Below, piece after piece: positions 43,540-52,191 of a stretch of DNA of 64,000 nucleotides. A program made the position numbers and the translations under genes. Source of the stretch: an uncultured Clostridia bacterium (GTDB lineage: Bacteria; Bacillota; Clostridia; Oscillospirales; Acutalibacteraceae); assembly GCA_904420015.1 (NCBI GenBank), contig CAJFTS010000020.1, positions 1 through 64,000 on the forward strand, given 5' to 3'. The first letter of the stretch is position 1. Each line of letters starts with the position of its first letter. Under the pieces are notes generated by a model. That model did not search any database. It was not told the origin of the DNA and worked only from the letters and a program-made list of their open reading frames with translations.

Positions 43540-44097
43540 TTAAAGAAGATGGTACCGGTCCGGCTTTACCAAATGCGCTTCGGGGCTTTCCTGTGGAATT
43601 CCTACTCCGACCGCGAGTACCACCTCATGGCCTTGGGGCAGCCGGAGCAGCTTTTTGAGCTCCTCTGCCCGCGGGCCGGCAAACGCCTCGTTGGGGGAAC
43701 CCAAAATCACACTGCCCAGCCCCAGACCCTGGGCGGCCAACGCAATGTTTTGCGCCGCAATCCCACAATCCAGATAGCTCCATACGGAAGATGGATCACA
43801 GGAGATGAAAAACACCGTCGGCGCGTGAAAATAAATATCCGCATCCGGCGCGTTGAGCTTTTGAAGCGTCTGCGCATCCGCCGTCTTTTTCTGTTCCTCT
43901 ATGGAGGCACGGCTGACCGCACCGAGGATGCCCGGATCCTGTACCACGGTGAAATGCCAGGGCTGTATGTCCATAGCGCTGGGAGAGGCAAGAGCGGCGT
44001 CAAGCAGGGTCTGGAGCTGCTCTACGGTAATCTGCTGCGCACGGTATGCCCGGATGCTGCGGCGGTTGAAGATCGCTTCCAGTACGTTTGAATCCAT
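43540..44097 (-). CDS. Nitroreductase family protein
   Basis: A 185-residue FMN-dependent oxidoreductase. RRSIRAYRAQQIT near residue 12 is the flavin-phosphate-binding start, SPSAMDIQPWHF the second FMN segment, and DCGIAAQNIALAAQGLGLGS and EVVLAVGVGIP the later family motifs. It reduces quinones or nitro compounds with NAD(P)H; the natural substrate is unknown. It has its own promoter at 44157-44186. Confidence 0.92.
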   Translation of the reverse strand: MDSNVLEAIFNRRSIRAYRAQQITVEQLQTLLDAALASPSAMDIQPWHFTVVQDPGILGAVSRASIEEQKKTADAQTLQKLNAPDADIYFHAPTVFFISCDPSSVWSYLDCGIAAQNIALAAQGLGLGSVILGSPNEAFAGPRAEELKKLLRLPQGHEVVLAVGVGIPQESPEAHLVKPDRYHLL

Positions 44098-44156
44098 ATT
44101 GCCCTCCTAATTAAATACCGTCCTGTCCTAATCGCTTTCGTTTTCACATAAAATAA

Positions 44157-44186
44157 TTTATACCACTCTTTCCTTTTCTCTGTCAA
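44157..44186 (-). promoter_or_regulatory. Nitroreductase promoter
   Basis: On the minus strand TTGACA (44181-44186) and TATAAA (44157-44162) with an 18-base spacer and TGG before the -10. Confidence 0.75.
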
Positions 44187-44197
44187 CCTTCTTATTG

Positions 44198-44226
44198 TTG
44201 CGGGAGGTTTCCGGGCATGCTATAAT
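44198..44226 (+). promoter_or_regulatory. Promoter of the FHA-ftsW-PBP cluster
   Basis: TTGCGG (44198-44203) and TATAAT (44221-44226) with a 17-base spacer and TGC extended -10, back to back with the nitroreductase promoter. Confidence 0.75.
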
Positions 44227-44300
44227 CAAATTATGTGTACCTATCCCCTCCTTTTCCCATAAAATAGGCTGTATTCGGATACCAAGGGAGGATTTGAGGT

Positions 44301-44483
44301 ATGCAGCAATCCTGTGACGGACAGACACTCAATTTGGCCGCTGTGGCCCTTGCTTCTGCGTTGGCCGAGGGCCTGACTGCGGCTCAAACCGAGCTGCTGT
44401 CCGCCTTTTTCAACGTGCTGGCGGACAGCCTTGGCACTCTTGCAATCACCAAAGCGCGCCGGGCCGTTTGCGAAACACAATAG
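44301..44483 (+). CDS. Small helical protein, hypothetical
   Basis: A 60-residue protein with GGGAGG before the ATG. It is mostly one or two amphipathic helices (LAAVALASALAEGLTAAQTE, then LLSAFFNVLADSLGTLAITK). The pattern resembles a family of small clostridial proteins (DUF6774-type, from memory). It is first in the FHA-ftsW-PBP transcript, 77 bases before the FHA gene. Function unknown. Confidence 0.6.
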   Translation: MQQSCDGQTLNLAAVALASALAEGLTAAQTELLSAFFNVLADSLGTLAITKARRAVCETQ

Positions 44484-44560
44484 GAAATACCCGCCTCTCC
44501 CCGTGCGGTGCGGCGGGCGCAAAGGTCTTTGATTCCCGCACGGAAAAGGAGTTTTGCCGT

Positions 44561-45001
44561 ATGGCTGAATTTTTCGCCGCCTACCCGGCCTTGGAAACCG
44601 TTGTGAAAATTCTTTCTGAGGTTCTTCGCTGGTTGGTAATCCTTCCGATTTTGGGGTTTGTCATCATGTGGTTTCGCTCCATGCGGCAGGATCTGCCGGA
44701 GAATACCCCCATTGCCGTGCTGGTGAATTCCGCAACGAGGGACGTCACCCGCATCGTCAACCCGGAGACGGCCATCGGCCGTTCCCGCAATTCGGACATC
44801 ATTCTCAATTTCCCCACCATCTCCCGCAACCATGCCGTCATCAGCGTGCGGCGGGACGGATGGCATATTTTCGACACCAACTCCAAAACCGGCGTCTACG
44901 TCAACGGGGAACGGGTGAAGAAAAGCGCTCCCTTGCACAATGGGGACGTGATTTCTCTGGGCGGGGTTTCCTATGCGTTCAGCGACCGGATTCTGGATTA
45001 G
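44561..45001 (+). CDS. Membrane-anchored FHA-domain protein
   Basis: A 146-residue protein with one transmembrane helix (about residues 16-38, LSEVLRWLVILPILGFVIMW) and a cytoplasmic FHA domain (about 60-140) with the phosphothreonine-binding motifs IGRSRNSDI, ISRNHAVI and TNSKTGVYVNG. FHA domains read Ser/Thr kinase signals; next to FtsW and a PBP it probably links phosphorylation to wall synthesis. The ATG at 44561 follows AAAAGGAG. Confidence 0.88.
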   Translation: MAEFFAAYPALETVVKILSEVLRWLVILPILGFVIMWFRSMRQDLPENTPIAVLVNSATRDVTRIVNPETAIGRSRNSDIILNFPTISRNHAVISVRRDGWHIFDTNSKTGVYVNGERVKKSAPLHNGDVISLGGVSYAFSDRILD

Positions 45002-45017
45002 AGAGGATGAAAACGAT

Positions 45018-46286
45018 TTGGAAAACATCCTTACGGGCAAAAAAAGGCCCGTGAAACGAAAACCGCGCAGATTGGTCACACCAGCGGGCCTCTTCGGCCT
45101 GCTGACCGTCTTTGAGCTCATCTGCCTGATCCGCCTGCTCTTTTCCGATGCGGTGATGGAAAACCCGCTCCATCTGCTGCCGCTTGTGCTGTTCATCGGG
45201 CTGGAATGGATCTATTACGGGTTCAGCCGCGCCGTCGGCCGCACCCATGTGGAGCTGGAGGCGTCCGCCTTCTTTCTGACCTCCATCGGGTTCATCGCCC
45301 TGACCGGCGTGCTCCCCTCGGCCGCCTGGATGCAGCTGCTGGGCGTGGCGGCGGGGCTGGTGGTTTACAATCTGGTGATCTGGTTTATGGGCAGCATCGA
45401 CCGGGTGGTCAAGTATAAGGTCTGGGTGGGGGTAGGCGGCGTGCTGCTGCTGGCCGCCAACCTGATCTTCGGCAGCATCATCTACGGGGCTCAGAACTGG
45501 ATCAAGATCGGCCCCATCACCTTCCAGCCCTCCGAATTTGTCAAGATCGCCTTTGTCATGACGGGAACCGCCACCCTGGACCGGCTCCAGTCCTCCAGGC
45601 ATCTGACCTGGTTTTTGGCTTTCTTTGCGGTATGCATGGGCGCCCTTTTCTACATGGGGGACTTCGGCACCGCCTGTATCTTTTTCGTGACCTTCCTGGT
45701 CATCGCCTTTCTGCGTTCGGGCGACTGGAAAACCCTTATCCTTTTCTGCGCCGGTGCGGCGGCTGGCGCAGCCTTGATCCTCAAGTTTAAACCGTATATC
45801 GCCAAACGCTTTGAGGCCTGGCGGCATGTGTGGGAATTTGCGGACACCTCCGGCTACCAGCAGACCCAGCTTCTGATGTCGGTGGCCAGCGGAGGGCTGC
45901 TGGGCCTTGGGCCGGGGCTGGGGGTGCTGCATACGGTGGCGGCCTCCACCACCGACCTGATGTTCGGCGTGGTGTGTGAGGAATGGGGGCTGCTTTTGGG
46001 AATCGCGGCCGTGTCGGTCTATGTGGGCTGGGCGCTCTTTGCGGGCCGGCTTGCGGGACGAACCCGGTCCTCGGTCTACTCCATCGCCGCCTGCGCGGCG
46101 GCCAGCCTGCTCCTCTTCCAGGCGGCGCTCAACCTGTTCGGGGTGACCGATATCCTTCCGCTGACCGGCGTGACCCTTCCCTTTGTCAGCCGGGGCAGCT
46201 CTTCGATGATCGCTTGTTGGGGGCTTTTGGGATTTTTAAAAGCGGCGGATTCCAGAACCTATAAGCAAGGGAGGCATGCCGCATGA
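45018..46286 (+). CDS. FtsW/RodA/SpoVE-family peptidoglycan glycosyltransferase
   Basis: A SEDS-family polytopic protein of about 422 residues with ten or so transmembrane helices. The family motifs IKIGPITFQPSEFVKIAFV, the ADTSGYQQTQ-type loop and the C-terminal LPLTGVTLPFVSRGGSS-like segment (PFVSRGSSSMI) are clear. SEDS proteins polymerise lipid II with a partner class B PBP, here encoded next door with a four-base overlap. I place the start at TTG 45018 behind AGAGG; the ATG at 44973, overlapping the FHA gene, is possible. Confidence 0.9.
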   Translation: MENILTGKKRPVKRKPRRLVTPAGLFGLLTVFELICLIRLLFSDAVMENPLHLLPLVLFIGLEWIYYGFSRAVGRTHVELEASAFFLTSIGFIALTGVLPSAAWMQLLGVAAGLVVYNLVIWFMGSIDRVVKYKVWVGVGGVLLLAANLIFGSIIYGAQNWIKIGPITFQPSEFVKIAFVMTGTATLDRLQSSRHLTWFLAFFAVCMGALFYMGDFGTACIFFVTFLVIAFLRSGDWKTLILFCAGAAAGAALILKFKPYIAKRFEAWRHVWEFADTSGYQQTQLLMSVASGGLLGLGPGLGVLHTVAASTTDLMFGVVCEEWGLLLGIAAVSVYVGWALFAGRLAGRTRSSVYSIAACAAASLLLFQAALNLFGVTDILPLTGVTLPFVSRGSSSMIACWGLLGFLKAADSRTYKQGRHAA

Positions 46287-47668
46287 AAAAGGTCATTCAT
46301 CGGGCTACTTTGGTTTACATCCTCATCGGGCTGTTCTGTGTCGGAATGGCCGCCTTTCTCGTCACCTGGTTTTTCAACAGCTCCGACTGGGTGATGAACG
46401 AGCGCAACCGCCATATCTTCGCAAAGGGGTTTATGCAAAACACCGGCGAAATCTACGACCGGGACGGGATTTTGCTCGCCTACTCGGAAAACGGGCTGCG
46501 CTATTATGCGGACGACCCGGAGATACGCGCAGCGATGCTGCACACGGTGGGCGACACGGAGAATTTTATCTCCAAAAGCATTCAAAAGCAGTTTTCCTCC
46601 AAGCTTTCCGGCTACAATCTGTTGGGCGGGCTGCATATGCTCGAGGAATGGGAGCAGGGGGGTACCGTCAACCTGACGGTGAGCGCCCAGGTAAGCAAGG
46701 TTGCACTCGAACAGCTGGGCAACCGCAAAGGCGCCGTGTGCGTTTACAACTACAAGACCGGCGAGGTGCTCTGTTCGGTGAGCACCCCATCCTATGACCC
46801 GTCGAATAAGCCGGACATCGACCCGGAATCGGAGGAATACAAAGGGGTTTACGTCAACCGGGTGCTTTCGGGGCTTTATCCGCCCGGCTCCACCTTTAAA
46901 ATCGTGACGGCGGCGGCAGCCATTGAAAACATTCCGGATATCCTGACGCGGGAATTCGTCTGTACCGGCGAGTATCAGGCGTCCGACGGCGTCATCAAGT
47001 GCAACGGCGTGCACGGGAAGCTCAATTTTTCCGAAGCGCTGGCCGAATCCTGCAACAGCGTCTTTTCCCAGGTGGCCATTGAGCTGGGCGCGGTGCGGCT
47101 GACCGAGCAGGCGGAGAAAATGGGCTTTAACCAGGAGTTCACTGTGGACGGGATGAGCTATCCCGGCGGAAGCTACGACGTTTCAAACGCGGGCGCGTCC
47201 GACTTAGGCTGGTCGGGTATCGGCCAATACACCGACATGGCCAACCCCTTTACCATGATGACCATTGCCGGCGGCATTGCCAACGGCGGCACCGCGGTAC
47301 AGCCGAGGCTGGTCAACAACGTACTGGGGCCGCTCAACATTCCCACCCACATCGGGAAGGCTTCGGAAGGGGAACCGATGATGGACAGCTCCACCGCCTC
47401 GATTTTGGCGGACATGATGCACGGGGCGGTGCTCAACAACTACGGGGCAAACAATTTTGAAGGGCTCGACCTGTGCGCCAAAACCGGCACGGCGGAGGTC
47501 AACGAGACCGACCGGCCCCACGCCTGGTTTGTAGGCTTTGTGCGCAATGAGGAAGCGCCTTTGGCCTTCGCGGTGGTGATTGAAAACGGCGGCTCCGGGT
47601 TTCAGGCGGCCGGGTCGGTGGCGAACGCTGTGCTGCAAGCCTGTGTGGAGGTCTTAAATGAAAAATAG
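46283..47668 (+). CDS. Penicillin-binding protein (class B transpeptidase, PbpA-like)
   Basis: A 461-residue bitopic protein with a membrane helix at residues 10-31 and a transpeptidase domain. Active-site motifs are STFK (Ser203), SCN (256-258) and KTG (400-402). It lacks the large dimerisation domain and PASTA repeats, as in the short PbpA type that pairs with FtsW/RodA. Its ATG overlaps the ftsW-like stop. It cross-links peptidoglycan. Confidence 0.92.
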   Translation: MKKVIHRATLVYILIGLFCVGMAAFLVTWFFNSSDWVMNERNRHIFAKGFMQNTGEIYDRDGILLAYSENGLRYYADDPEIRAAMLHTVGDTENFISKSIQKQFSSKLSGYNLLGGLHMLEEWEQGGTVNLTVSAQVSKVALEQLGNRKGAVCVYNYKTGEVLCSVSTPSYDPSNKPDIDPESEEYKGVYVNRVLSGLYPPGSTFKIVTAAAAIENIPDILTREFVCTGEYQASDGVIKCNGVHGKLNFSEALAESCNSVFSQVAIELGAVRLTEQAEKMGFNQEFTVDGMSYPGGSYDVSNAGASDLGWSGIGQYTDMANPFTMMTIAGGIANGGTAVQPRLVNNVLGPLNIPTHIGKASEGEPMMDSSTASILADMMHGAVLNNYGANNFEGLDLCAKTGTAEVNETDRPHAWFVGFVRNEEAPLAFAVVIENGGSGFQAAGSVANAVLQACVEVLNEK

Positions 47669-47671
47669 GGC

Positions 47672-47700
47672 TTGACATTTTGGACGGGTTGCTTTACAAT
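47672..47700 (+). promoter_or_regulatory. Promoter of the FMN-riboswitch transcript
   Basis: TTGACA (47672-47677) and TACAAT (47695-47700) with a 17-base spacer, directly after the PBP gene. Confidence 0.85.
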
Positions 47701-47732
47701 GCAAGCCGAAGCAAATCCTGAAAATTGCATAC

Positions 47733-47886
47733 ATTCCTTTGGGCAGGGCGAGCAGGAGAGCGCATCCTCTCCTGTGATTCCCGACCGGTGGTGATGCCAG
47801 CCTTGACTGGATAAGTCCAACAGCCCCAACAGCCGATGCGGTGAGAATCCGCAACCGCCAGTATAGTCTGAATGGGAAAGGAAGAG
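47733..47886 (+). promoter_or_regulatory. FMN riboswitch (RFN element)
   Basis: The conserved core is clear: GGGCAGGG at 47741-47748, CCCGACCGGTGGTGATGCC, GGTGAGAATCCGCAACCG and AGTATAGTCTGAATGGGA. P1 closes with TTCCTTT/AAAGGAA. It should shut off the riboflavin transporter when FMN is high, through the terminator at 47963-48010. Confidence 0.92.
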
Positions 47887-47962
47887 GAACAAATTTGCGG
47901 AATAACGGCGGTTTCAGCCGTTATTTAGTATATTTTGTTTGTATTATTACGTTTTGTAATAA

Positions 47963-48010
47963 AAAATCTTCTTTCCAAAGGAATCTTTGGAAAGAAGATT
48001 TTTTTATTTT
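47963..48010 (+). terminator. FMN-riboswitch expression-platform terminator
   Basis: An 18-bp stem AAAATCTTCTTTCCAAAG/CTTTGGAAAGAAGATTTT with a short loop, then TTTTTATTTT. It lies between the aptamer and the transporter gene. Confidence 0.88.
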
Positions 48011-48083
48011 CCGACGCCGGCCACAGGGTATGGATCCGCCCTGCGCAGCGCGTCCCATCCATTTTACAAGGGGGAATCCATCC

Positions 48084-48602
48084 ATGAACCAAGCTTCTAT
48101 GACCACGTTGCAGCGGGTCGTCGTGATTGCGCTCTTCGCCGCGCTGACCGCTGTATGCACCATGTGTATTTCCATCCCGGTCCCGGCCACCAACGGGTAC
48201 ATCAATATCGGCGATACCATTGTTTTCATCACCGCCCTTTTCTTCGGGCCCTTTGCCGGGGCCTTGGCGGGCGGCGTAGGCTCCATGCTGGCCGATCTGC
48301 TGTTGGGGTATGCCCATTGGGCCCCCTTCTCCCTGCTGATAAAGGCGGCGGAGGGGGCAGTCTGCGGCCTGATCGCCTATAAGGCTTTGAAGGGGAAAAA
48401 ATACTCCTGGCGGGCGGTAGCCGGCATGATCGTAGCAGGGCTCGTAATGGTGTTGGGCTACTTTGTCGGAGGCGCCATCCTCAAAGGCTCCTGGGAGGTG
48501 TCCCTCACCTCCGTCCCCTCCAACCTGATCCAGGGGGGCGTATCGCTGGGGCTGGCCCTGATTTTGTCGGTCCTGCTCAAGCAGGTAAAATACTTTCGGT
48601 GA
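48084..48602 (+). CDS. ribU: ECF transporter S component, riboflavin-specific (RibU-like)
   Basis: A 172-residue, six-helix substrate-binding subunit of an energy-coupling factor transporter. The ALFAALTAVCTM helix and the FGPFAGALAGGVGSMLADLL segment are typical of ECF S components. The FMN riboswitch upstream makes riboflavin the very likely substrate. The shared EcfA/T energising module is not in the window. AAGGGGG precedes the ATG. Confidence 0.88.
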   Translation: MNQASMTTLQRVVVIALFAALTAVCTMCISIPVPATNGYINIGDTIVFITALFFGPFAGALAGGVGSMLADLLLGYAHWAPFSLLIKAAEGAVCGLIAYKALKGKKYSWRAVAGMIVAGLVMVLGYFVGGAILKGSWEVSLTSVPSNLIQGGVSLGLALILSVLLKQVKYFR

Positions 48603-48608
48603 CGGCCT

Positions 48609-49172
48609 TTACTTGTTAAGACATTTCAGGAGGGCGGCCATGTTTTTGCCCAGGGTTTCAAAGGTGCGCACGCCTTCCTCGTCCTTTTGGGCATCCCCGA
48701 TGTCCCTGGCCAGGGTCAGGTTCCAATAGGTGGAACCGGGGACGATCATCTGCTTGATGCCGAAAAAGAAGTTGATGGCGGCATAGGCAAAGGTACCGCC
48801 CGCCCGGCGGGCAGCCACCACAGGCGCTCCCACCTTGCCGGCCAGGCCCTGGCCCAGGGCATAGCCGGCCCGGTCGATGAGCGCCTTGGCTTCGGTGTTG
48901 ATGTTGGCGAAATAGACCGGCGAGCCGATCAGAATGCCGTCGGCCTCCCGCATCTTGTCGATGTACCCGTTCATGCCGTCGTCGGGCAGCACGCAATGGC
49001 CGCCGTTTTTCTTACATCCGCCGCAGGCGCGGCAGCCGGCCAAAGTATGTCCGCCCACCTGGATGAGCTCCGTCTCAATGCCTTCCCGCTCAAGCTCCTT
49101 GAGCACCACCTGTAAGCTGGCGGCAGTATTTCCGTTTTTGCGTGGGCTTGTGTTAAACGCCGCTACTTTCAT
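48609..49172 (-). CDS. Flavodoxin/NADPH-dependent FMN reductase-like protein
   Basis: A 187-residue iron-sulfur-flavoprotein-like reductase. The N-terminal SPRKNGNTAASLQ is the FMN-phosphate-binding loop, GCRACGGCKKNGGHC has a cysteine cluster, and GSPVYFANINTEAK is the second flavin motif. The cysteines could hold an Fe-S cluster, as in ISF proteins, or be redox-active. Convergent with the RibU gene; electron partner unknown. Confidence 0.87.
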   Translation of the reverse strand: MKVAAFNTSPRKNGNTAASLQVVLKELEREGIETELIQVGGHTLAGCRACGGCKKNGGHCVLPDDGMNGYIDKMREADGILIGSPVYFANINTEAKALIDRAGYALGQGLAGKVGAPVVAARRAGGTFAYAAINFFFGIKQMIVPGSTYWNLTLARDIGDAQKDEEGVRTFETLGKNMAALLKCLNK

Positions 49173-49248
49173 AATACAGACTCCTTTCCATCATCTCCGG
49201 CCCCCTTCTGCCCAAGGATGGGTGGAAGGGGGCTTGTGAATAATAATC

Positions 49249-49508
49249 AAAACCACCGGCAAAGCCGGAGGCTTGCGTAAGCCCTATCAGGGTTCATTCC
49301 CAGCAAGCGTCTCAAGACGCACGGAAATTTATTTCCCTTGCATCACCTGCCCCGCGGCCCGTAAACAGGCGGATCCCCATTTTAACGGAAGCCTTCCGTC
49401 ACCGTTCGGCTGGCTTTAAGCAGCCCGCTTCCCTCGATGCTCAAAGCGAACGCTCTTTTGCGGGACATCTCCACCGGCAGAGCCGGTGGGTTCCGTGAAC
49501 AATCAAAA
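49249..49508. repeat. Dispersed ~250-bp repeat, copy 2
   Basis: A 260-base copy of the element at 42753-43004, in the same orientation. It starts AAAACCACCGGCAAAGCCGG and ends CCACCGGCAGAGCCGGTGG plus a short tail finishing in AATCAAAA, so both ends carry a CCGGC hairpin. It holds GCGTC/GACGC and ACGGAA/TTCCGT inverted repeats and no credible reading frame. Its right end is the T-tract of the minus-strand terminator at 49503-49556. Confidence 0.8.
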
Positions 49509-49556
49509 GCCGGGAGGCCGGCGCTGTGGGGAACAGCGCTTCAATCCCGGCTTTTC
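49503..49556 (-). terminator. Terminator downstream of the DUF6440-like gene
   Basis: On the minus strand AAAAGCCGGGA/TCCCGGCTTTT with an inner GCGCTGT/ACAGCGC hairpin, followed by GATT. The T-tract is shared with the end of repeat copy 2. Confidence 0.75.
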
Positions 49557-49580
49557 TCCAAGTATGTAAGCCGTCCGGGC

Positions 49581-49763
49581 CTATTCCTCCGCCCCGATGG
49601 GGGTGATGACCGGCTTGCCGTCCCGTCCCATCAGCACCGTCAGCCCGGCGGATTCCCCCGTCGCATGGTAGAGGTAATTAACGCCGGTTTCCCGGTCCAC
49701 CCAAACCTCAAAGCAGCTCATAATACCCTGACTGAAGGTCTTTATAAAGCGATCATTTTTCAT
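49581..49763 (-). CDS. Small DUF6440-like protein
   Basis: A 60-residue protein with FSQGIMSCFEVWVDRETGVN, then LYHATGESAGLTVLM and GRDGKPVITP. This matches, from memory, the small DUF6440 family of Firmicutes, of unknown function. AAGGAGAGG precedes the ATG. It is 21 bases after the next gene, so likely co-transcribed with it. Confidence 0.75.
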   Translation of the reverse strand: MKNDRFIKTFSQGIMSCFEVWVDRETGVNYLYHATGESAGLTVLMGRDGKPVITPIGAEE

Positions 49764-49784
49764 GCAAGCCTCTCCTTTTCCATG

Positions 49785-50354
49785 TTATTCCTTTACAAAG
49801 CCGGTTTGCTCCGCCATGCTCTGGATGACATCCAAAAAGCGCAGGTAAAGCGCCTTGCCCAGCTGGGCATAAACCGCATCCTCCGGCCGGGAGCACAGCA
49901 TGGCAAAGGTATGGCCGATGGCGGCCGCCACGTCCCGGCCCCGGTGGTATTCGAGAAAATAGAAGGAAAAAGCAAAGGAACGCTCCACATCATCGTAAAT
50001 TTGAGGCGCGTCCCGCTTGAGGGTTTCATAAAAGGTGGATAAGGCCGCTCGGGCACAATGGGCGTTGGGAACGTATTTGTCAAACCCCACCACCGCTGCA
50101 AAGGCCAGCAGCATCTGCCGCTGCTCGCGCATCTGAGGGCTTTCGGAGCTGTCTATTCCAAAAAAGCTCGCCCCGTCGTCCGCATACACCTCCGCCGCCG
50201 CGGCCGCTCCCAAGCCCCTGGCCTTTTCCAGGTTGCCGTTTTCCTTCTCCCGGTTAAGCTCACGCAGCGACGCTTCGATGTCCCGGTCATTGGACGGTGG
50301 GTTTTCCCTGGACGGATGGCTGCTGGCGATTCGGATGTCGTTGTCTTCACACAT
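49785..50354 (-). CDS. Hypothetical protein, helical
   Basis: A 189-residue protein I do not recognise. The N-terminal 60 residues are charged and probably disordered (PSRENPPSNDRDIEASLREL); the rest is predicted helical with Ala-rich stretches and a REQRQMLLAFAAVVGFDKYV segment. No membrane helix, signal peptide or metal motif. It lies between the TSCPD protein gene and the DUF6440-like gene on the same strand. Confidence 0.65.
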   Translation of the reverse strand: MCEDNDIRIASSHPSRENPPSNDRDIEASLRELNREKENGNLEKARGLGAAAAAEVYADDGASFFGIDSSESPQMREQRQMLLAFAAVVGFDKYVPNAHCARAALSTFYETLKRDAPQIYDDVERSFAFSFYFLEYHRGRDVAAAIGHTFAMLCSRPEDAVYAQLGKALYLRFLDVIQSMAEQTGFVKE

Positions 50355-50385
50355 GGGAATGCCTCCCTCTGTCTAAGATAATATT

Positions 50386-50667
50386 CTAGGACGCGGCCTC
50401 GGCGTTGTCCTGCTTGTCCTTGGCCCAGCGCACCGCAATGGCCAGCTGGTCCGGACATGAAGTGGATTTAAAGCCGCAGGTGGTGCCCTTGAGCAGGCTC
50501 TCCACCTGCTCGACGGTCATCCCCTGCACCAGCTTGGCGATCCCCTTGAGATTGCCGTTGCAGCCCCCGTCGAACCGGACCGATGCGATTTTATCCCCCT
50601 CCAGGGACACATGAATGGCCCGCGAGCAGGTCCCTTTGGTTTTATAGACAAATTCCATCACTATCAT
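50386..50667 (-). CDS. TSCPD-domain protein (TIGR03905 type)
   Basis: A protein of about 93 residues with GGCNGNLKGIAKLVQGM and CGFKSTSCPDQLA, the latter giving the domain its name. This domain also occurs at the C-terminus of some ribonucleotide reductases; the stand-alone form has no proven role. Conserved cysteines may bind metal. Starts at 50673, 50667 or 50658 are possible; 50667 has AAAGG at a suitable distance. Confidence 0.87.
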   Translation of the reverse strand: MIVMEFVYKTKGTCSRAIHVSLEGDKIASVRFDGGCNGNLKGIAKLVQGMTVEQVESLLKGTTCGFKSTSCPDQLAIAVRWAKDKQDNAEAAS

Positions 50668-50769
50668 TCCCATCCTTTTGCATTTGAATCAGAAAGAGGC
50701 AAATCCGGCCTGCTTTGCCGGTATAGGCAGCCCCATCCCGCTCTATACTACTTTTATAATTCAATTGTC

Positions 50770-51942
50770 TCAAATCCGTGCGACGCCTTCGGTTTTTGCC
50801 GCCTGGGCCACCGCCCGGGCAACCGCATCGGCGATCCCCGGCTCAAAGGGCTGAGGGAGAATATAGGAGTCGCACAGCTTCTCCGCCGGGACAAAGTCGG
50901 CCAGCGCCTTAGAAGCCGCCACCTTCATTCCCTCGGTAATATCCCGCGCGCGGACAGCCAGCGCCCCTTTGAAGATGCCGGGGAAGGCGAGGACGTTGTT
51001 GATCTGGTTGGGATAATCGGAACGGCCGGTTCCCACCACGGCGGCGCCGGCGGCCTTCGCCTCATCGGGCATAATCTCCGGGACCGGATTGGCCATGGCG
51101 AACACCACCGGGTCCTTCGCCATGGATGCCACCATCTCCCCGCTCACCAGGCCCGGCCTCGACACGCCGATAAACGCATCCGCCCCCTTGAGCACATCGG
51201 CCAGCGTCCCTTTCTTTTTCTGATGGTTGGTGGCCTTCGCCATCTGCGCCTGGGCCGGGTTGAGCCACTCGGCCCCTTCGTACACCGCGCCCTCCTTGTC
51301 GCACAAAATCAAGCTTCCCACCTTTAGCTGCAGCAGCAGCTTGCCGATGGCGATTCCCGCCGCCCCCGCGCCGTTGATGACTACCGCGGCGTCTTCCAGC
51401 CGCTTTCCCACCACCTTCAGGGCATTTCGCATCGCGGCGGCGGCGATGATGGCCGTGCCGTGCTGGTCGTCGTGAAACACCGGAATGTCGCAGCATTCCT
51501 TGAGGCGGCGCTCAATTTCAAAGCAGCGGGGGGCGGAAATATCCTCGAGGTTGATGCCCCCGAAGCTCTTGGCAATCAACTGAACGGTCCGCACGATTTC
51601 ATCCGGGTCCTTGCTGTCGACACAGATGGGGAATGCGTCGATATCCGCAAAAGCCTTGAAGAGGGCGCATTTGCCCTCCATCACCGGCATAGCCGCCTCC
51701 GGGCCGATGTCCCCCAGCCCCAGCACGGCGGTGCCGTCGGTCACGACCGCCACCAGATTGTGCCGGCGGGTCAGCTCATAGGACTTCGACGGGTCCTTCT
51801 CGATCACGAGGCAGGGCTCCGCCACCCCCGGCGTATAAGCCAGCGACAGCTCCTCCCGGCTGTTCACCGGGACGGTGGCCTTCACCTCGATTTTCCCTTT
51901 CCACTCATAATGCTTTTTCAGCGCCAATTCCTTGATGTCCAT
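50770..51942 (-). CDS. NAD(P)-dependent malic enzyme
   Basis: A 390-residue malic enzyme of the short bacterial type, which decarboxylates malate to pyruvate. YTPGVAEPC (residues 36-44) has the catalytic Tyr, [24 protein letters not shown] the substrate/metal region with the conserved Lys, and [12 protein letters not shown] the Rossmann motif. FHDDQHGTA binds the divalent metal. It could feed or drain the oxaloacetate/pyruvate node used by the decarboxylase system at 5662-7014 (inference). Confidence 0.95.
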   Translation of the reverse strand: MDIKELALKKHYEWKGKIEVKATVPVNSREELSLAYTPGVAEPCLVIEKDPSKSYELTRRHNLVAVVTDGTAVLGLGDIGPEAAMPVMEGKCALFKAFADIDAFPICVDSKDPDEIVRTVQLIAKSFGGINLEDISAPRCFEIERRLKECCDIPVFHDDQHGTAIIAAAAMRNALKVVGKRLEDAAVVINGAGAAGIAIGKLLLQLKVGSLILCDKEGAVYEGAEWLNPAQAQMAKATNHQKKKGTLADVLKGADAFIGVSRPGLVSGEMVASMAKDPVVFAMANPVPEIMPDEAKAAGAAVVGTGRSDYPNQINNVLAFPGIFKGALAVRARDITEGMKVAASKALADFVPAEKLCDSYILPQPFEPGIADAVARAVAQAAKTEGVARI

Positions 51943-52010
51943 CGTTTTCCTCCCTGTTGCCTCGGCCGCCTTCCCTGAGGGAAGCGCCGCGGCTGGGCGG
52001 GCAAAAAGAA

Positions 52011-52039
52011 TTGCAATTTCGCCCCGCCTGCTCTATAAT
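52011..52039 (+). promoter_or_regulatory. Promoter of the acyl-CoA synthetase-like gene
   Basis: TTGCAA (52011-52016) and TATAAT (52034-52039) with a 17-base spacer. Confidence 0.75.
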
Positions 52040-52062
52040 AATGAACGAAATAAATTTAGCTT

Positions 52063-52091
52063 ATTATACACCATGCCGACAGGCAAAACAA
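52063..52091 (-). promoter_or_regulatory. Malic enzyme promoter
   Basis: On the minus strand TTGTTT (52086-52091) and TATAAT (52063-52068) with a 17-base spacer. It faces the plus-strand promoter 24 bases away. Confidence 0.7.
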
Positions 52092-52191
52092 GTGTTCGCG
52101 GCGGCAAAGGGCAGAGAAAAGGGAGCGCTTTTATCTGCCCTTTGCTGCGGCGGGGGCTTTGGGAAAAAGAATGCAAAGGATGAAACCCGCT

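Noticed and set aside
42753..49508. CRISPR array
   Set aside because: The repeated units are about 255 bases, only two copies, 6 kb apart, and no spacer pattern or cas gene is present.
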